A stretch of DNA of 64,000 bases from positions 4,959,001 through 5,023,000 of the forward strand of contig JAJEKV010000049.1 in assembly GCA_021234155.1 (NCBI GenBank). Direction: 5' to 3'. The translations under genes and the position numbers were made by a program. The stretch comes from Isoetes taiwanensis. Its lineage: Eukaryota > Streptophyta > Lycopodiopsida > Isoetales > Isoetaceae. Below, in pieces: positions 1 through 11,753 of the stretch (position 1 is the stretch's first letter; the number at the start of each line of letters is the position of its first letter). The notes below the pieces were generated by a model. The model saw only the letters and a list, made by a program, of their open reading frames with translations, searched no databases and was not told the origin of the DNA.

Positions 1-1245
1 CTCGATGTGGATTGGGGTTTTAGGCCCGGCATAATTTTCCAATTGCTTTATGCTCAAGGGGGCAAGAGCTAGAGACCTGGGCTAGCTAGTATATTACAAA
101 GGAATAGATATTACAACTCGGCTAGTCTTTTCAGCAGAGCGTATGCAAAGAATTAATGACTTGCAAGTGAAGGTGAATGAGGAAGAAGGAAATTTATCTC
201 ATCGGATGGAGAAGATCCAGGACTCCGTAGTTAATGAGCCATTTCTTTCTCTGGCAAAGCTTCATACGGAGTGTCAAGTATTCTAAGGATGCTAAAGATT
301 AAAACAGGCTATTTTAAATAACCATGCCCTCTTCTTTTCCTATTCGCCATGAATGCGGAAGTTATAAGGACAGTTATAAGGAAATCAAGAAAATGCACCT
401 GATTCAACTGCTTTGTATTTGCAAGTTCTATAACCCGACGGGTAGTTGCCCTCTGGATCTGGCTTTTACGGCAGAAATGACACATGGTTCATAGAAAACA
501 AAACCATTCTTGTCTTTGTTTTCGTATTTTTGGAGACAAGATAAAGTTTCGACACATTCAAATCTTTGTGTCTATAATTCCTTCAAGCAGAAACATCAAA
601 GCCCGCAAGAATCCAAAATCCCTTTGCATTGGAGTAACACGGGCCCTTGTGTCCTCAAAAAGCAGATTTGAGCGGAGGCCTTTTCTGACGCTAACTATGG
701 CAAAGCATGGCAAGAAACAGTCCGCGCTTGTGCCCGGCCCTTGACCTTGAGAGATGAGCAACCGGCATTACCAATCGCACGAGAGGTGAGGAATAGAGAT
801 GCGAAGGCAAAGCAATCAGCGAGAGGTAAACCCGGCAAAACAAAGATTCCTTTGCGCATGATGCTTCGAGAAATCTGCTCCCCGTTGTCTTGGGGGCATT
901 TCTGGCTTTGCAACTCCAGGAGGGAAGATCAGAAGATAGCAACCGAAAAAGATAGAAGCGGGGAAGGAAGCGGAGATCATGATTGAATATAGAAGCGGCT
1001 GGAAGAAACACATTGCCCTGAGAGGCTTGCATGTTCAGCCCCTAAAATAAAAAGAGGGCTTTTGTTGTGAGCCCTTGGATGTTGGACCATTGAAAAAAAA
1101 AAAAAGCTAAATCAACGACTAAGAAATGGTGCACTCTAGATGTACGCATTAGTACATCCATTCGAATACGCCATGAAATCTTAGGAAAACCTTTGTGAAA
1201 AGCGTACAAAAACACAAAAGAAACCCCCTGTTATTATGCTACATA
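1..1245. other. Left flank of the tandem array, unassigned
   Basis: No convincing gene. The plus strand from about 135 to 285 reads as an open, charged stretch (QRINDLQVKVNEEEGNLSHR) that ends in stops. It resembles the charged linker of some LINE polyproteins, but I cannot assign it. The rest is AT-rich with a short A run near 1092-1106. Similarity to the repeat unit begins abruptly at 1246. Confidence 0.3.
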
Positions 1246-2840
1246 TTCAAGTAGCAAATCTCTGGCTTGTTTATCTTCAAATACTCCATAATCCTTCAAG
1301 CCGAAAAAAACTGTTTGAGAGCATAAGCTACAATGAGAAGAGAGTCCGGTACCTGCAGCCAACCATGCAAACATTAGCGGTAAACCCGGTAAAGATGCAA
1401 GGGCCAAAAGGTACATTAGGACTCTCAGTTTATCACTGATCACCCATTGTGCCTTTTGCCCTCAGTTAATTTAAGCAAGGAAGGATATGAAATTGGAAAT
1501 TTATGCCTACGGCATTCATTGTTCATAAGAAATCAGAGCTTTAAATTGTCCAATCTCTCAAAATATTTTAACAAGGCTCCTGCCATTGTATAACTATAGA
1601 ATCGAGAACTAGAATATATGCTCTGAAACATATTTTGATCCTATTCTTTTTCGATGAAAATTTCATCTTTTATTTAATCGATTGTATAATTTGAAGTAGA
1701 ATGTGCCATTTAGACTACAAACACTTAATCGGACTTCTTCTTAAACTAGTTAGTCTAGAAAGCAAACTTTTAATGCATTGCATAAAAACACGGTTGCATT
1801 TGGATCGAAACCAATAGCACCATCATTTCAATTTTGCTCCATTTTAATTGCGTGATACACCAATCATGAAGCAAAGATCTTGGCCTCGTTTTGTTCTGAG
1901 GACAAAACATTGGCTTCGTTTGTTACAGACAAAACCTATTATCTGAGACGTTTGCTTCAACCGGATATACCGGGTTTGCTTCAACAAGAAGATAATCAAG
2001 AAAGCTTTGCTAATGCATTGCATCGTTTGTCTTCCATGCCTAGCCTCTTCGCGGTAGAACTTGGGCATCAACTGAGCGCATCCATCCGAGCTCAAGGGTA
2101 AAGCTTGAATCCATGCGAGACGTAATAGAAATAGGGCCGAGCTTATAGATCTAAGTCGGCTGCGCGATTAAGGCTATTTAGGGAGAATCACATCCATTGT
2201 ATTAGGTTTTCGCAGTTTTTGGGAAACCTAACTTAAGGTTTAAATGCAAGCTAATTGCAGACCATACCATATTCTGTATCTGCAGATTTAGTCGTAAACC
2301 TTGTATTTTGTATTTGCAAACTTAGTCTAGCTTTTCCCATGCTATACATGTCAAATGAAAACTGCAAATCATGGGTATTTGCTATTTTAGTCCAATCTTT
2401 TTTTCATGATGTACACCATACACAAAGGTCCACAACTTTTCTCCATGGTATACTCCCACAGTCTTGGGAAATAGGTCTTGGGAAATAACTGTTGCTCCCA
2501 AGCTTAGATAATCTTTAGACAATCTGGCACCATCAAGTATAAAATGCAGATACTACCATTGTAAATGCATCTAGTGCACTAGTGCACTGTTAGGAAGTTT
2601 GCATAACATTTCTCCTATGGATTATGTATGCTAATGCAATAAGCCATGCTACCATGACCCATCCCAATGCTCAATTTTCAAAATATTCCCCAAGCTTAGG
2701 GAATTGGAGCATGCTTAAGCTAAATTTTATGCTATACACCACGTACACGTTTAGTACTCAGTTTTTGAAATACTCCCAAGCTTAGGGGAGATGAGTATGC
2801 ATCAGCATAATCATAATAAAAAAAACCCTACCACCTACCG

Positions 2841-2929
2841 TGGGATATGGGCATAACACCAATATAGTTAACTGTAGACATGGGGAAGGCTAACCCCCAC
2901 TACCACAGTAGGGGTTATGCCACATCCCA
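2841..2929. repeat. ~89 bp imperfect inverted repeat conserved in all complete units
   Basis: The left arm (TGGGATATGGGCATAACACC) pairs with the right arm (GGGGTTATGCCACATCCCA) with few mismatches, and a smaller hairpin (CCCCCACTACC...AGTAGGGG) is nested before the right arm. Copies lie at 6015-6103, 10236-10324, 14318-14406, 17911-17999 and 25197-25285. It could be a tiny foldback element fixed before amplification or a precursor of small RNA. Confidence 0.65.
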
Positions 2930-3124
2930 TATTAGCCTACATAATTGGAATGAAAACATATTTTCAAGCTAGTTATATCATACCTTATTGAATGTTTCGC
3001 CATTTCAACACCACTGTGTTGTCATATCGCGGTCCAATATATTTGCATATTTGCAGTAGATCTCATTAGACATCCATGCTAGTAGAAATCCATGATTCCA
3101 AAAAAAGTGGATAGTGTACAACCG

Positions 3125-3650
3125 ACTGGCTGTGCATCCAACTGGCTCTGGAAATTTGTCAGGCCTAGTGGCCAAACATTTTCCTAGTCATGTACAGTGT
3201 CCACCCAACTGGAATGGACATGTGTCAGGCCTAGTGGCAAATACTTTCTTTTGTATAATTTCCCTTTTGAGCCCTGCATTTAGCCAAGTATATAAAGAAG
3301 CAAGTCAATTGCATTTAGCCAAGTAGATAAAGAAGCAAGTCAATTGTATACGAGCAATCCAGCATATTTCTTTAAGCTTAATGATTTTAATGTTACAATC
3401 TTTTCGCAGTGTATCCAACTGGCTCTGGAACTATGTTCGACCTAGTGGCCAAACATTTTCCTGGTCAAGTATAGTGTCCACCCAACTGGAATGGACATGT
3501 GTCAGGCCTAGTGGCAATTACTTTCTTTTGTACTTTTTCCTTTTGTGCAGCAGCCCTGCATTTAGCCAAGTATATAAATAAGCAAGTCAATTGCATTTAG
3601 CCAAGTAAATAAGGAAGTAAGTCAATTGTATCCGAGCAATCCAGCATATT
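3125..3650. repeat. Two-fold ~280 bp sub-repeat within the unit
   Basis: CATCCAACTGGCTCTGGAA ... TAGTGGCCAAACATTTTCCT ... AGCCAAGTATATAAAGAAGC occurs twice about 282 bp apart in unit 1, and again in each complete unit. Each copy holds a TATATAAAG box, and the short motif ATTTAGCCAAGTA is itself doubled. Duplicated TATA-bearing blocks are reminiscent of spacer promoters, but no transcript start can be shown. Confidence 0.7.
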
Positions 3651-3721
3651 TCTTTCTTTAAGCAGAATGATTTTTATGTTTCAGTATTTTTGCTCCTAAT
3701 TAGTATTCTAGGAAAACATAC

Positions 3722-3785
3722 CTTGCTCATGACAAACGTCCATGGGGCATGCGGCAACACTGGATGTACCAATGAGAAGAAGTTC
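3722..3785 (-). other. 64-nt exon-like block with strong splice signals, one per complete unit
   Basis: On the minus strand a T-rich tract ending in TTTTTTTTAG precedes 64 nt, and CAAG|GTATGT follows, close to a consensus plant exon. One frame reads NFFSLVHPVLPHAPWTFVMS. Equivalent blocks are at 6902-6965, 11114-11177, 15205-15268, 18794-18857 (acceptor AG changed to GG) and 26076-26139. It lies between successive copies of the hydrophobic exon-like block. I could not join the two in phase, so no gene model is proposed. Confidence 0.4.
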
Positions 3786-4361
3786 CTAAAAAAAACCCGG
3801 CCTGAACTAGTTAAAACTAGACCAGACACCTGCCTTGGTCAATCCCTTGGCAGTATTATCCTCCCATTACTAGAATGAGCCTTTCTAGCATGGTACCCCA
3901 TGTCCCATCCACATCAAAGAAACATCAGTCAGCATATGCCATAAACTTACTCACAGTATTTGTCTTTGAAGCATGCTACATTTGAAATCCCTAGAATATT
4001 AAAGCCATTGCCAGATAAGCCATTTTAGTACACAATATGCCTTTAGACATTGAAGTCATTATATTATAGTGTAACAAAGTACTTATTACACAAGTTTAAA
4101 CTGTATGCAATCTGCCTTTCTTATTTTGAATGTACAGCCATGTACATAATGTTAAAAACAGCCATGATCATAATGTTTAAAAATGACGTTTACAATTAAT
4201 TCATGCTACATAAATGGATATCAACCATCATGCAGCCTTGTCTAAAATCTCATAAAGCTTACCACAACCTGTAGATAGCTCACTATTATTTGTAGAGTAT
4301 AACTCACGATCATTCAGTGCACTTAAAACATTTTAAGAGCCATTCAGGGTTACACCAAGAT

Positions 4362-4559
4362 TTCAAGTAGCAAATCTCTGGCTTGTTTATCTTCAAATAC
4401 TCCATAATCCTTCAAGCCAAAAAAAACTGTTTGAGAGCATAAGCTACAATGAGAAGAGAGTCCGGTACCTGCAGCCAACCATGCAAACATTAGCGGTAAA
4501 CCCGGTAAAGATGCAAGGGCCAAAAGGTACATTAGGACTCTCAGTTTATCACTGATCAC
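4362..4559 (-). other. Exon-like block with a hydrophobic reading frame, one per unit
   Basis: The minus strand reads DKLRVLMYLLALASLPGLPL followed by a second hydrophobic run (MFAWLAAGTGL), a CSLC pair and an acidic tail (DYGVFEDKQARDLLLE). An AG dinucleotide (GGTGATCAG) precedes the frame, as a splice acceptor would. Copies lie at 1246-1443, 7542-7739, 11754-11951, 15957-16154, 23553-23750 (disrupted) and 26716-26911 (altered end). Conservation follows from recent amplification, so it does not prove selection; unit 4 has one R to K change. The first in-frame ATG gives about 60 residues with two predicted membrane-spanning stretches. It may be the last exon of a duplicated gene or chance. 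No family recognised. Confidence 0.4.
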
Positions 4560-7541
4560 CCATTGTGCCTTTTGCCCTCAGTTAATTTAAGCAAGGAAGG
4601 ATATGAAATTGGAAATTTATGCCTACGGCATTCATTGTTCATAAGAAATCAGAGCTTTAAATTGTCCAATCTCTCAAAATATTTTAACAAGGCTCCTGCC
4701 ATTGTATAACTATAGAATCAGAACTAGAATATATGCTACGAAACATATTTTGATCCTATTCTTTCTGATGAAAATTTCATCTTTTATTTAATCAGTGTAT
4801 AAGCTGAAGTAGAATGTGCCATTTAGACTACAAACACTTAATCAGACTTCTTCTTAAACTAGTTAGTCTAGAAAGCAAACTTTTAATGCATTGCATAAAA
4901 ACACGGTTGCATTTGGATCGAAACCAATAGCACCATCATTTCGATTTTGCTCCATTTTAATTCGCGTGATACACCGAATCATGAAGCAAACATCTTTGGC
5001 CTCGTTTATTTACGGACAAAACATTGGCTTACATTTATTCTGAGACAAAACCGGATATACCGGTTTGCTTCAACCAGATATACCTGGTTTGCTTCAACAA
5101 GAAGATAACTGAAGAAAGCTGCTTTGCTAATGCATTGCATCGTTTGTCTTCCATGCCTAGCCTCTTCGCAGCCGAACTTGGGCATCAATCTGAGCGCATC
5201 CATCTGAGCTCAAGGGTAAAGCTTGAATCCATGCAGAGACAGAATAGAAATAGGGCCGGAGCTTATAGATCTAAGCTGGCCGCTGCCGATTAAGGCTATT
5301 TCGGGGAGAATCACATCCATTGTATTAGGTTTCGGCAGTTTTTGGGAAACCTAACTTAAGGTTTAAATGCAAGCTAATTGCAGATCATACCATGTATTCT
5401 GTATCTGCAGATTTAGTCGTAAACCTTGTATTTTGTATTTGCAAACTTAGTCTAGCTTTTCCCATGCTATACATGTCAAATGAAAACTGCAAATCATGGG
5501 TATTTGCTATTTTAGTCCAATCATTTTTTCATGATGTACACCATACACAAAGGTCCACAACTTTTCTCCATGGTGTACTCCCACAGTCTTTGGGAAATAG
5601 GTCTTGGGAAATAATAATTTGCTCCCAAGCTTAGATAATCTTTAGACAATCTGGCACCATCAAGTATAAAATGCAGATACTACCATTGTAAATGCATCTA
5701 GTGCACTAGTGCACTGTCTCATAGAAATTCCCGAGCCTAGGGAAGATGCTATTTTTGCATAATATAGGAAGTTTGCATAACATTTCTCCTATGGATTATG
5801 TATGCTAATGCAATAAGCCATGATACCATGACCCATCCCAATGCTCAATTTTCAAAATATTCCCCAAGCTTAGGGAATTGGAGCATGCTTAAGCTAAATT
5901 TTATGCTATACACCACGTACACGTTTAGTACTCAGTTTTTGAAATACTCCCAAGCTTAGGGGAGATGAGTATGCATCAACATAATCATAATAAAAAAAAC
6001 CCTACCACCTACCGTGGGATATGGGCATAACACCAATATAGTTAACTGTAGACATGGGGAAGGCTAACCCCCACTACCACAGTAGGGGTTATGCCACATC
6101 CCATATTAGCCTACATAATTGGAATGAAAACATATTTTCAAGCTAGTTATATCATACCTTATTGAATGTTTCGCCATTTCAACACCACTGTGTTGTCATA
6201 TGCGGTCTCAGATATTTGCATATTTGCAGTAGATCTCATTAGACATCCATGCTAGTAGAAATCCATGATTCCAAAAAAGTGGATAGTGTACAACCGACTG
6301 GCTGTGCATCCAACTGGCTCTGGAAATTTGTCAGGCCTAGTGGCCAAACATTTTCCTAGTCATGTACAAGGTCCACCCTAACCTGGAATGGACATGTGTC
6401 GTGCCTAGTGGCAAATACTTTCTTTTGTATAATTTCCTTTTGAGCCCCGCATTTAGCCAAGTATATAAAGAAGCAAGTCAATTGCATTTAGCCAAGTAGA
6501 TAAAGAAGCAAGTCAATTGTATACGAAAGCAATCCAAAGATATTTCTTTTAAGCTTAATGATTTTAATGTTACAATCTTTTAGCAGATTGTATCCAATCT
6601 GGTTTGGAACTATGTTCGACCTAGTGGCCAAACATTTTCCTGGTCAATATAGTGTCCACCCAACCGGAATGGACATGTGTCGTGCCTAGTGGCAATTACT
6701 TTCTTTTGTACTTTTTCCTTTTGTGCGGCACCACGCATTTAGCCAAGTATATAAAGAAGCAAGTCAATTGCATTTAGCCAAGTAAATAAGGAAGTAAGTC
6801 AATTGTATCCAAAGCAATCCAAAGATATTTCTTTCTTTAAAAGAATGATTTTTATGTTTCAAATATTTTTTGCTCCTAATTAGTATTCTAGGAAAACATA
6901 CCTTGCTCATGACAAACGTCCATGGGGCATGCGGCAACACTGGATGTACCAATGAGAAGAAGATCCTAAAAAAAACCCGGCCTGAACTAGTTAAAACTAG
7001 ACCAGACATCTGCCTCGGTCAATCCCTTGGCAGTATTATCCTCCCATTACTAGAATGAGCCTTTCTAGCATGGTATCCCATGTCCCATCCACATCAAAGA
7101 AACATCAGTCAGCATATGCCATAAACTTACTCACAGTATTTGTCTTTGAAGCATGCTACATTTGAAGTCCCTAGAATATTAAAGCCATTGCCAGATAAGC
7201 CATTTTAGTACACAATATGCCTTTAGACATTGAAGTCATTATATTATAGTGTAACAAAGTACTTATTACACAAGTTTAAACTGTATGCAATCTGCCTTTC
7301 TTATTTTGAATGTATAGCCATGTACATAATGTTAAAAACAGCCATGATCATAATGTTTAAAAATGACGTTTACAATTAATTCATGCTACATAAATGGATA
7401 TCAACCATCATGCAGCCTTGTCTAAAATCTCATAAAGCTTACCACAACCTGTAGATAGCTCACTATTATTTGTAGAGTATAACTCACGATCATTCAGTGC
7501 ACTTAAAACATTTTAAGAGCCATTCAGAGTTACACCAAGAT
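4362..7541. repeat. Tandem unit 2
   Basis: Second copy, 3180 bp, with no large insertion, so it is the best reference for the unit. It contains the minus-strand exon-like blocks (4362-4559 and 6902-6965), the inverted repeat (6015-6103) and the two-fold sub-repeat (about 6300-6810). Part of the sub-repeat shows CTG/CAG-linked changes relative to units 1 and 3. Confidence 0.9.
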
Positions 7542-10500
7542 TTCAAGTAGCAAATCTCTGGCTTGTTTATCTTCAAATACTCCATAATCCTTCAAGCCGA
7601 AAAAAACTGTTTGAGAGCATAAGCTACAATGAGAAGAGAGTCCGGTACCTGCAGCCAACCATGCAAACATTAGCGGTAAACCCGGTAAAGATGCAAGGGC
7701 CAAAAGGTACATTAGGACTCTCAGTTTATCACTGATCACCCATTGTGCCTTTTGCCCTCAGTTAATTTAAGCAAGGAAGGATATGAAATTGGAAATTTAT
7801 GCCTACGGCATTCATTGTTCATAAGAAATCAGAGCTTTAAATTGTTCAATCTCTCAAAATATTTTAACAAGGCTTCTGCCATTGTATAACTATAGAATCA
7901 GAACTAGAATATATGCTACGAAACATATTTTGATCCTATTCTTTCTGATGAAAATTTCATCTTTTATTTAATCAGTGTATAAGCTGAAGTAGAATGTGCC
8001 ATTTAGACTACAAACACTTAATCGCATCGATCCGAGCCATCGGATCGCCATTCTAGAATGGGACGAGCATGCATGTCATGCATGCATGCGGGCGGCGCAT
8101 GCCCGTTTTGGGTTGGGAGTTCGCTATTTCTGGCGCGTTTCTGCATCCACGTCTCATCGGCGCTTCCTCTTCTCTCAGCAGTACCTTATTCTCTTTGAAT
8201 TGTTTCCAGGCAGGGGAGGGGCTTCTTCCTGCCTGGTTTTAGCCACTTTGGCGTATCTTTCTTGCTATCCTTTACTGGCCTTTGGCCTCGTTCTGTGACC
8301 TTCGTCCTCGATCCTAGTTTGTAAGGAAGTTCTCACGGTAGTGGGGTTTGTTGGTTTCTTGCGGAGTCCCATTCTAGAATCGCATCGATCCGGAAGCCAT
8401 CGGATCGCCATTCTAGAATGGGGCGAGCATGCATATCTGCATGCATCGCGCGCGGCGCATGCCCGTTTTTGGGTTGGGAGTTCGCTATATTTCAGGCGTT
8501 TGCATTCCGTCTCATCGGGCTTCCTCTTCTCTCAAAGGTACCTTATTCTCTTTGAACCCACCCTCCCCCTTCTTTGTTTATTATATTTTGTACAAGTTAC
8601 ATTTTATCATGTTTTTCCACCCGCTGGGTGATGCTTTTTCCACCATTTGGGTGATGCTTTTTCTCGGTATGTTTCTCGTTTGTTGTGTTGGTGATCTGCA
8701 GTACAGGGTTGGCGGCGGCATCCGCTTCGACTTCTCCATGCGAGGGGTTTTGGGGGCGATTCTATGCCTTACGTTTGTCTAAGCCCCTTGCCGAAGGCTT
8801 ATCACTAGGGTTTTTCCTCGAAAACCCGAAAGGGCGGGGTTTTTTAATCCCGGTGACAAGCTTTTGGCAGGTACATCAGCCACTAATCTATTAGCATTGT
8901 ATTTGTTTTGGGGTCCAAATGATATAATTGGATTTTCCCTTTATTTTTCGTGGGTAGTTCGCATGTGTGCGGCTACCCACTGTCCACCATTGTAGAAAAT
9001 CTGCTGAGATGAATGAGAAGCCTATCTATCAGGCGGTTTGTTGGTTTCTTGCGAGTCCCATTCTAGAATCAGACTTCTTCTTAAACTAGTTAGTCTAGAA
9101 AGCAAACTTTTAATGCATTGCATAAAAACCTGGTTGCATTTGGATCGAAACCAATAGCACCATCATTTCGATTTTGCTCCATTTTAATTCGTGATACACC
9201 CGAATCATGAAGCAGCATCTTGGCCTCTGTTTGTTACAGACAAAACATTGGCTTCTGTTTGTTACAGACAAAACCTATTATACAGACGTTTGCTTCAACC
9301 AGATATACCTGGTTTGCTTCAACAAGAAGATAACTGAAGAAAGCTGCTTTGCTAATGCATTGCATCGTTTGTCTTCCATGCCTAGCCTCTTTCGGTAGAA
9401 CTTGGGCATCAATCGGCGCATCCATCGAGCTCAAGGGTAAAGCTTGAATCCATGCGAGACGAATAGAAATAGGGCGGAGCTTATAGATCTAAGCCGGCGC
9501 CGCCAATTAAGGCTATTTCGGGGAGAATCACATCCATTGTATTAGGTTTCGGCAGTTTTTGGGAAACCTAACTTAAGGTTTAAATGCAAGCTAATTGCAG
9601 ATCATACCATGTATTCTGTATCTGCAGATTTAGTCGTAAACCTTGTATTTTGTATTTGCAAACTTAGTCTAGCTTTTCCCATGCTATACATGTCAAATGA
9701 AAACTGCAAATCATGGGTATTTGCTATTTTAGTCCAATCTTTTTTTTTTTTTCATGATGTACACCATACACAAAGGTCCACAACTTTTTCTCCATGGTGT
9801 ACTCCCACGCCTTGGGAAATAGGTCTTGGGAAATAACTGTTGCTCCCAAGCTTAGATAATCTTTAGACAATCTGGCACCATCAAGTATAAAATGCAGATA
9901 CTACCATTGTAAATGCATCTAGTGCACTAGTGCACTTGTCTCATAAAAATTTCGAGCCTAGGGAAGATGCTATTTTTGCATAATATAGGAAGTTTGCATA
10001 ACATTTCTCCTATGGATTATGTATGCTAATGGTATAAGCCATGATACCATGACCCATCCCAATGCTCAATTTTCAAAATATTCCCCAAGCTTAGGGAATT
10101 GGAGCATGCTTAAGCTAAATTTTATGCTATACACCACGTACACGTTTAGTACTCAGTTTTTGAAATACTCCCAAGCTTAGGGGAGATGAGTATGCATCAG
10201 CATAATCATAATAAAAAAAACCCTACCACCTACCGTGGGATATGGGCATAACACCAATATAGTTAACTGTAGACATGGGGAAGGCTAACCCCCACTACCA
10301 CAGTAGGGGTTATGCCACATCCCATATTAGCCTACATAATTGGAATGAAAACATATTTTCAAGCTAGTTATATCATACCTTATTGAATGTTTCGCCATTT
10401 CAACACCACTGTGTTGTCATATGCGGTCTGTATATTTGCATATTTGCAGTAGATCTCATTAGACATCCATGCTAGTAGAAATCCATGATTCCAAAAAAGT

Positions 10501-11753
10501 GGATAGTGTACAACCGACTGGCTGTGCATCCAACTGGCTCTGGAAATTTGTCAGGCCTAGTGGCCAAACATTTTCCTAGTCATGTACAGTGTCCACCCAA
10601 CTGGAATGGACATGTGTCAGGCCTAGTGGCAAATACTTTCTTTTGTATAATTTCCCTTTTGAGCCCTGCATTTAGCCAAGTATATAAAGAAGCAAGTCAA
10701 TTGCATTTAGCCAAGTAGATAAAGAAGTAAGTCAATTGTATACGAGCAATCCAGCATATTTCTTTAAGCTTAATGATTTTAATGTTACAATCTTTTCGCA
10801 GTGTATCCAACTGGCTCTGGAACTATGTCCGACCTAGTGGCCAAACATTTTCCTGGTCAAGTATAGTGTCCACCCAACTGGAATGGACATGTGTCAGGCC
10901 TAGTGGCAATTACTTTCTTTTGTACTTTTTCCTTTTGTGCAGCAGCCCTGCATTTAGCCAAGTATATAAAGAAGCAAGTCAATTGCATTTAGCCAAGTAA
11001 ATAAGGAAGTAAGTCAATTGTATCCGAGCAATCCAGCATATTTCTTTCTTTAAGCAGAATGATTTTTATGTTTCAGTATTTTCGCTCCTAGTTAGTATTC
11101 TAGGAAAACATACCTTGCTCATGACAAACATCCATGGGGCATGCGGCAACACTGGATGTACCAATGAGAAGAAGTTCCTAAAAAAAACACGGCCTGAACT
11201 AGTTAAAACTAGCCCAGACATCTGCCTCGGTCAATCCCTTGGCAGCATTATCCTCCCATTACTAGAATGAGCCTTTCTAGCATGGTACCCCATGTCCCAT
11301 CCACATCAAAGAAACATCAGTCAGCATATGCCATAAACTTACTCACAGTATTTGTCTTTGAAGCATGCTACATTTGAAATCCCTGGAATATTAAAGCCAT
11401 TGCCAGATAAGCCATTTTAGTACACAATATGCCTTTAGACATTGAAGTCATTATATTATAGTGTAACAAAGTACTTATTACACAAGTTTAAACTGTATGC
11501 AATCTGCCTTTCTTATTTTGAATGTACAGCCATGTACATAATGTTAAAAACAGCCATGATCATAATGTTTAAAAATGACGTTTACAATTAATTCATGCTA
11601 CATAAATGGATATCAACCATCATGCAGCCTTGTCTAAAATCTCATAAAGCTTACCACAACCTGTAGATAGCTCACTATTATTTGTAGAGTATAACTCACG
11701 ATCATTCAGTGCACTTAAAACATTTTAAGAGCCATTCAGAGTTACACCAAGAT
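7542..11753. repeat. Tandem unit 3 with a ~1 kb insertion
   Basis: Third copy. Unit sequence is continuous up to CACTTAATC at 8023 and resumes at AGACTTCTTC at 9071. The intervening 1047 bp is foreign and absent from the other copies. Without it the unit is about 3165 bp. Confidence 0.9.
8024..9070. mobile_element. Composite insertion: two related elements head to tail, sharing AATC
   Basis: This 1047 bp is absent from the other units. Its ends are GCATCGATCCGAGCCATCGG and GAGTCCCATTCTAGAATC. The same end-to-start junction occurs internally near 8345-8400, so two monomers (about 352 and 687 bp) lie in tandem, each preceded by AATC, with AATC also at the outer right edge. Near the left ends are palindromes (GATCCG..CGGATC and CCATTCTAGAATGG). 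No convincing coding sequence or classical terminal inverted repeat. The second monomer contains a G/C hairpin plus T run (8824-8854) also found at 55819-55850. Family unassigned. Confidence 0.6.

Larger units (their letters stand above)
1246..4361. repeat. Tandem unit 1
   Basis: First copy, 3116 bp. It joins the left flank inside the minus-strand exon-like block, so that block's final codons differ from other copies (LLLEYVA instead of LLLEILV). It lacks about 60 bp present in other units (the segment with CGAGCCTAGGGAAGATGC) near 2590, which accounts for its shorter length. Confidence 0.9.

Noticed and set aside
5392-5634. Plus-strand frame MYSVSADLVVNLVFCICKLS repeated in every unit
   Set aside because: It is conserved only because the units are recent copies. 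Composition is that of AT-rich DNA, with no start context or splice evidence, and breaks appear wherever units differ.
8824-8854. Bacterial-type intrinsic terminator and possible bacterial or plastid origin
   Set aside because: The hairpin plus T run fits in shape, but the surroundings are eukaryotic repeats and the motif recurs at another transposon-like locus.
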